Positions 58,439-64,000 of a DNA stretch of 64,000 bases are shown one piece after another. The notes beneath the pieces were generated by a model that ran no database searches, was not told the origin of the DNA, and saw only the letters and a program-made list of their open reading frames with translations. Both the position numbers and the translations under genes were made by a program. Source of the stretch: Lineolata rhizophorae (taxonomy: Eukaryota; Ascomycota; Dothideomycetes; Lineolatales; Lineolataceae); assembly GCA_010093515.1 (NCBI GenBank), contig MU001675.1:290807-354806 (forward strand), written 5' to 3'. Within the stretch, counting starts at the first letter, position 1. The number at the start of each line of letters is the position of its first letter.

Positions 58439-60739
58439 ATGGGGCCATCGAAGAACATCAACACTGGACGCTCTGAACAACTACTTTTAACATTTGGTAT
58501 ATATAGTGTACCTAACTTAAATATGGAATAGTAAAGCTAATCTATTTAGACGGAGGCGGCACTCGCGTCTATTCTAGTCTCCTGATTCTGCAGGCTCTCA
58601 TGGAGGAAATCGGACGGCTCGAGAGAAAGGAACATAAGGAAGCCAGTTTCTCTTCATCGGCAGACATTCTTGATTTGAAGCCATGCCACTATTTCGACTA
58701 TATTGCTGGTACAAGCACTGGAGGGTATGCTAAACCTCGTTTCATCGGTTCTTTCTCCTCTCTTGTCAGTTTTTCTGTTCCTCCTTCTCCTTCTCCTCTT
58801 CCTCTTCCTCCTCTTTTCCTTCCTTGTTCTTTGTCTTCGTTTTAAATTATTAGCCTGCTGACGGTATCGTAACTAGGCTGGTAGCAATCATGTTAAGTCG
58901 TTTGCGCATGTCTGTTCATGAATGCCTCGAAAATTTCGAGTCTCTCTCACGCGACATACTTGCGAAACCACGACCTCTTGGGTGGTTCCCGAATCAGGCA
59001 AAGTACAGTGGTGACCAGCTTGTCAAGGGAATGTGCTCGATCTGTAAAAAGTCTGTACGCACCGAAGCCAGCTCGAAGACGGAAAGTTTTACTCTTTATG
59101 CTCCAGACAACCAATGCCGAACGTACGTACATGAGGTAGAGGTGATTCGTCGCATATTATTTGCTAACAAAAACTCAGTATTGTCGTTTCAAATCTCTTA
59201 GAAGAATTCGGCATGATTCCATTTCTTTGGCGCTCATACAGAAACAACTCCGAACGTAATCAACAGCCTGCTTGTGAACCGACTACGAAGCGACGACCCA
59301 CCATCGCAGATTTTCGAGAAGAAGTCAAGATCTGGGAGGTCGCCCGAGCGACTTCGGCAGCACCAGCATATTTCAAACCAGTCACGATCCATGGTAAAAA
59401 ATATGTCGACGGAGGAATTGCAACCAACAATCCTACGGTCTTCTGCCTCGACGAGATAAAGAGCATGACTGATAAGGGGGTCAACGACTTGTTCGGTGCC
59501 GTCGTCAACATTGGAACTGGAGGATCCACTTCACCCCCGAGGATTAAAATGGTCGGCAACGCAGCTAGTTTCTCGCATGCTCCTTCTAAAAGGAGCAACA
59601 CGTTCCAAGCCATTTTGAAACGGAACAACCGCCAGTATTCTTGGGGCGCCAAGAGAAACCCACTGAGACCAGCGTTAGACTCTGCTGAGGCAGCTGGTGT
59701 GAAGTATGCCGACGCACTCAAGAAAACTGGGCTTTTGCCGTACTACCGCCTTGACGTTGGCGATGATCTAAGAAGGTTCAGTACGGACGCCCCTTTAAGC
59801 AAAAATATAGATGGCATCCGTAACATAACAAACGAGTACCTGGACGATTCTGAAGTCAAAGGAAAGATCGCCGAAATTGCCGAACTACTTTTTCAGTCCC
59901 GCAAGTTAAGAATCGCCCAATGGAACAACGCAGCGAGTCCACATCCGAGACCGCCCGGGGATGATAAAAAAACTGCCAGTGAGGGCAGCAAATCATGGGG
60001 AGAAGGAATGGTGCCTTCGCAAAATACGCGCCACAGTCAAACTCCAAAAGTTACCCAAGAGCAGAAAGGAGAAGAACTACCCACAGGGTACGGGCTAGTT
60101 CAAACCAAGAATGCACTGAGAGTCTCTACCGCAAGTTACCCTTGCAAAGGTTCTGGAACGGGGTTCGCTACACATCGGCTTATGCCCCTGCGTATGTTCA
60201 ACCTGGACATACCAAAAACCTGGTCGAGAAAGTGGTCATATTTTTGCCGTCCTCAGGGGGGGGATGTGGACTCTATGCCTCAGTTGCCGAATTGCCAATC
60301 GGTGCAGGTTATTGTCATGACTGTCCGCACGCCAAGTGAGCCCTCGTCAAAAGCGTCCGCCACATCTCTGCCGAAATTTACACTACCAAACAACGAGAAG
60401 ACTACATCTTCACGTTCGGAGCACCTCGCAAACAATGACTACGCTGCTTCCGCGAATATGGCCCTGCCGCAGGCTGCAGAGTCGCACAATTCCGGGGGAG
60501 CAGTTCCCCATCTTACCACCAATGCCGGCTGCCTTCATCATCAAGGAGGTGGCCAATCTCCGTCCACTCCCAGGTCAAACTCACATCGTCGCTGGATTCC
60601 TTGGCAAAGCAAAAATGAAGACGACGAGCACGTATTGGTATGGTCGCGGTCTGATGGTCCGTATCCACGGGGAAAGATGAGCTATGTTCCGAAGCGCCAA
60701 GTAGATTGTGCTCGTAGGTCCGTCCCAATGCCGAAATGA
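58439..60739 (+). CDS. Patatin-like phospholipase, catalytically intact
   Basis: Four exons, 58439-58496, 58550-58724, 58877-59122 and 59179-60739, give 679 residues. Patatins are lipid acyl hydrolases with a Ser-Asp dyad. The oxyanion loop FDGGGTR is formed across the first splice. The nucleophile motif GTSTGG has S75 and runs across the second splice. The catalytic Asp is in VDGGIATNNP (D237). LVAIMLSRLRMSV and IWEVARATSAAPAYF are standard family segments. The C-terminal 330 residues beyond the lipase fold are Ser/Thr/Pro-rich and not recognised. An extra intron at 60714-60815 (GTAGGT donor, GTAG acceptor) would extend the protein to 61030 and 742 residues; I cannot decide between the two ends. 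It is divergently paired with DUF6594 and has a paralogue 1.3 kb downstream. Confidence 0.85.
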
Positions 60740-62036
60740 CTTTTTGCCCTATCCAAAAAGCTTCTCGTTACTTGTTTCCAGGAGTCACGGTTAACTCTTG
60801 TTTTACGCTTGGTAGAGATTGACTGGGACGCTGTATTCGCCGTTTGCCGAACTGGCCCTGTTCATCTGAACTTGAATGGGGATTTCGGTGGTGTCCGACC
60901 AGACAGAATATTTAACCTGAAAGCATATGGTCTACCAAAACGTTGCTTGTGGCGTCGTCGCATTTCTCCATCTCCCATAATGATGTATGCTACCATGGGG
61001 AGCTTTGAAAACGCTGGCACTGATGGTTGAGGCAACTTAACAATGTAGAACCAGTGATTTTATACCCTACCCTGCACAAGTGAAAAGCTAGAAAATGAGT
61101 CATGAGTAAAGGTTAGCACAAGTAATTCTCCTGTTCTGGAAGCAAGTCACGGCCTCGAGGACGCAATATCTGGATGGACTAAGCGGAGGATAGTTCCAAA
61201 TCAGCCCATCAGATGGTGAATTATTCTGGGTGATTTTGCATTGCATACATGAATTTGTGGAAGAAGTTGGAAGGCAATCCGTCTTGTGCTCCTTCAGACC
61301 ACTCAGCAAATTAGATCTCTCCACAGAATTGAAAACTGGCACGGCAAGGCATGTCATAATCCGCAACAGAGACCGAACCTAAGTACATATCCTTCAAAAC
61401 ACGAACACAAACACCAATTGTACTGATTCCTACCTTCGTCCCTAAACAGATACGCCCGGTATAAGCGAAACAGCAATAACTTTTCTCATCACTAGCTCGG
61501 TTAAGAATAGGTTATGTGAAGACGCTGCCGTAGGTTGTGTAGGGTAAAGTTGCACTTACCCATTTGAAATTTTATAACAATATAAGCTGGTCAGAAATAC
61601 TAAAAACTTCAAGTTCTATGTCCAAGATTTACAAGGCAGTCTCAATTTGACCCTTTCAACTCCCAATTTGCTAAGGGATCTTTAATTTCTATTGAAAAAA
61701 ACTAGTCGTTGTTGATAGCTTCGGATCAAGCACAACATATTCATTCATATTTAGTGTTTTCTTCGAGAAAAAAAAAAAAAGAAACTGTGATTATTTATAT
61801 TGTATGTAAAAGAGACAAGCACCCCGCGGTACCAAACTGATGTGAATAGGTTATGGAGTAGCTATATTCGCCAGTGAAATGGGGAAAAGCCGTTGCACTG
61901 GGAAAACGTGACACGTGGCTGAAAGAGGGCTGTGATCAGTGCCCTATATAAATCTCTCCTTAGCCCAGAATAAAAAGTCAAGTCTCACGCATTGCAATCT
62001 TAATACCAACAAGAGCATTCTAGCTTCTCGTCAGAG
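60740..62036. other. Spacer between the two patatin genes
   Basis: About 1.3 kb. The first 290 bp may be an extra exon of the upstream gene (see that entry). The middle is AT-rich with an A-run near 61768. The end carries the TATA box of the paralogue. Confidence 0.45.
61945..61953 (+). promoter_or_regulatory. TATA box of the second patatin gene
   Basis: TATATAAAT lies 92 bp upstream of the ATG at 62037, a suitable distance for a fungal core promoter. Confidence 0.6.
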
Positions 62037-63400
62037 ATGCCAATGATGGGTTTGCCTGACCAGACACAGAGGAATACGACGTCACTGCAAAGTGACGTGG
62101 CAGAACCGCAGCCTCAAAACCTGCCGTATGCGCGACGCCTTGCTGATGCAGTGCTTCCCAATTCGTGCCCCGAAGTACCCACCATTCTTTCCCTTGGTAC
62201 ATTCAACCTTCTGAGTTTTTCCAGACAGCGTACTAATCAGATGTGGCTAGACGGACACGGCATTAGGATGTTCTCCTCGCTCCTCATCTTGAAAGAAATT
62301 TGCGCTGAAGTTTTTGCGGCGTATCGCCAAGCCAAAGGACCTGGAATGATTTCAACAGCATTCATGGGCGCGGAATCCGTCAGGCTATACGCATTATTCG
62401 ACTACATTTGTGGTTTGGAACACGGCGGGTAAGTGGAGGGCTTCTAGCGATGTGGTCGTGGTCGGTCAATTATCAGCTAAAAACGTAAAGGCTACTTGCC
62501 ATAATGTTAGGCCGCTTGAAGATGACACTCAATGAATGCTGCGATTGCTATGAAGCTTTCGCCAATAAGGTATACCGCTGGTCATTGATGCCCAGCTGCT
62601 GGACATTCAACGCTCTGGACTTTGAAAATTCGTTTCGAGAGTCCTATAGCCGGCGCAAATCCACAACCTCTTCGGGCGACTCCCGTCGAAAGGAGGTGTT
62701 CTTTTACGACCCAACGAATCCTTGCAAGACGTATGTCTTCTGGTACAAAAATTTGAAGGTTTTTACAGACAACTGATTAAAAAATAGCATAATTTGGGCT
62801 AGCATGGGCGACGAGTTCGTACTCATTCCATTCGAGTTTCTTTCCTATACGAGCCAGCCATCGAAATCCTTAGCGAACCGACTTGGCAAAGACAAAGACA
62901 AGTTGAAGATTTCGTTTGAACAGATAAAGATATGGGAAGTTGCCCGAGCTACATGTACTCCCTACATGCATAGCAAAAAGTCGACGATACAGGGCCACAT
63001 TTTCGCAGGGGGCAACGCAACAAATCTCAGTCGGAATGTAACGGGCAGCGCCATGAACGAGATTTCTCCACACAGCGGAGTCACTCGCGCATCTGCTGTT
63101 GACAACGACATGTACCGTCTCATTGTGAACATCGGGGCCGGTCCTGACGAATCTGACTTCAGTTTCCACTTCAGTGACGCTAGAATGCAAGGAAGGCCGG
63201 CTTTTCGATTCAATGTAGGGAAGGACTTGGAAAAGATCGACGCACATGCTTCTCTGGAGAAGGCTCGTCCGAAAATTGAAAAGCTTACCGAAAGGTACCT
63301 GCAAAAGCCAGAAACCAAAGAGCAAATTGCGCAAGTTGGTAAACTGCTCTTTGAGATACTGGACTCGAAGTTGGCCAGTGGACAAGGCGCTGCTTGGTGA
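62037..63400 (+). CDS. Patatin-like paralogue lacking catalytic residues
   Basis: Three exons, 62037-62428, 62491-62730 and 62788-63400, give 414 residues. The last two splice positions and phases match those of the upstream patatin, and several segments align: MWLDGHGIRMFSSLLILKE, LLAIMLGRLKM, NPCKT/IIWASMGDEF and IKIWEVARAT. However, the oxyanion loop is DGHG rather than DGGG, the nucleophile motif is GLEHGG (Glu128 where Ser is needed), and the DGG motif is AGGNATNLS (Ala284 where Asp is needed). The enzyme should therefore be dead, yet the frame is intact with good splice sites and a TATA box. It is shorter than its neighbour and lacks the long Ser/Thr tail. Roles as a regulator, decoy or lipid-binding partner are inference. 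Confidence 0.82.
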
Positions 63401-63762
63401 ACGAAAGAAGCGAAAACTGGGTTAGGGCACTAGTGGAATAGTGGATGCGTATACTGTAGTGTTCTCTTCTGGAAGGTTTCTTCCCTGTTCTTTACCTTAT
63501 TTTTTGTTCGGCTTGCTCTTGTCGTATTCCTTAGTTCTTTCATTTCATTTCATTTCAGTCCTTGCCTCGATGACTTAACGAAATCACCCTTTTTCTTCAG
63601 CTCACATCGGCCTAATTGTGCATGAGACTTTGGGAAGTTCCAAGAGTAGAGCCTCACTTAAGCTAGCTGACCGGGTTCCGAGTCACCCGGGGTTCCAACT
63701 CACTGCCCAGAACTCAACACCCTCAACAAAACACGTGTTTTCTCACCACCCACACTGCCAAA
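63401..63762. other. 3' flank of patatin paralogue and probable left terminal repeat of a pogo element
   Basis: From about 63645 the sequence AGTAGAGCCTCACTTAAG and the following palindromic CCGGGTTCCGAGTCACCCGG-like stretch look like the terminal inverted repeat and subterminal region of a Tc1/pogo-class transposon. The right end is outside the window, so this cannot be confirmed here. Confidence 0.4.
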
Positions 63763-64000
63763 ATGGACAACCGTGAAGAATCTATTCAAGCAGCTATCCG
63801 CGATCTTAATGCTGGTGTTTTTACTAGCCAAAGAGCTGCTGCAAAGGCGTACAACATCCCTCAAGCTACCTTCTCTGCCCGTGTACGAGGCACACAGAAC
63901 AGCCAAACCAGCCACGTATACCAACAACGATTGACACCAGAGCAAGAGGACTTCCTTGTACAATGGATACTTGAAGAGGACGCACGAGCTTTTCCTCCCT
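63763..64000 (+). CDS. Pogo-type (Tc1/mariner superfamily) DDE transposase, 5' part
   Basis: The frame starts at the ATG at 63763 and is open to the window end (79 complete codons). The start MDNREESIQAAIRDLNAG, then SQRAAAKAYNIPQATFSAR, is the psq-type helix-turn-helix of pogo transposases. LTPEQEDFLVQWILEEDARAFPP begins the CENP-B-type second helix-turn-helix. The DDE catalytic domain would follow beyond the window. Whether the copy is intact cannot be judged. Confidence 0.88.
   Translation, partial: MDNREESIQAAIRDLNAGVFTSQRAAAKAYNIPQATFSARVRGTQNSQTSHVYQQRLTPEQEDFLVQWILEEDARAFPP

Noticed and set aside
60809-61030. Separate small gene downstream of the active patatin
   Set aside because: It lacks an ATG; it is better explained as an optional last exon of the patatin gene or as chance.

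Overview
The window is nuclear DNA of a filamentous ascomycete fungus (Pezizomycotina). Genes lie on both strands and carry short GT-AG introns, most of 45-110 nt, with CTAAC-like branch points. The recognisable proteins are fungal: SMC6, ECO1/CTF7, RRP6, MDM35, an ELYS-type nucleoporin, a WSC sensor, F-box proteins, DUF6594 and patatin-like phospholipases. Gene-free stretches hold simple repeats and a recurrent TACTCCGTA word. I saw no tRNA, rRNA, CRISPR array or bacterial operon. I could not fix the species. All gene models were built by eye from splice signals and frame continuity.

Layout. 1-1.2 kb: 3' part of a divergent vacuolar Ca2+/H+ exchanger-like gene. 2.4-18.9 kb: a minus-strand run with a large F-box protein, SMC6, a second F-box protein, a probable mitochondrial helical-repeat protein and a small protein with a C-x2-C pair. 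18.9-22.5 kb: an AT-rich, gene-free island with a 315-bp solo LTR (5-bp target duplication and perfect 8-bp terminal inverted repeats) and a fossil LINE reverse-transcriptase C-terminus. 22.5-27.6 kb: an abrupt switch to very GC-rich DNA coding for ECO1 and a low-complexity AIM3-like protein. 31.2-32.3 kb: a zinc-finger gene with a 12-nt micro-exon, downstream of a long gene-free stretch. 34.9-36.0 kb: a WSC-domain membrane sensor, followed by about 6.9 kb of gene-free, repeat-rich DNA. 43-45.8 kb: RRP6.

From about 46 kb the content becomes more accessory. It has a frame-disrupted membrane-protein gene, a 1297-aa PARP-like ADP-ribosyltransferase with a zinc ribbon and a possible N-myristoylation site, a TPR protein with a U-box-like segment, and then two housekeeping genes (MDM35 and an ELYS nucleoporin). 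After these come a DUF6594 membrane protein divergently paired with a catalytically intact patatin, a second patatin paralogue that has lost its catalytic residues, and the 5' part of a pogo-type DDE transposase cut by the window end. MDM35, the ELYS gene and several first exons have no long open frame and were found only by joining short exons.

The most interesting candidates for something undescribed are the intact and dead patatin pair next to DUF6594, and the PARP-like protein next to its TPR/U-box-like neighbour. Together they could be a fungal defence, incompatibility or stress module. That is inference from gene content, not something the sequence proves.
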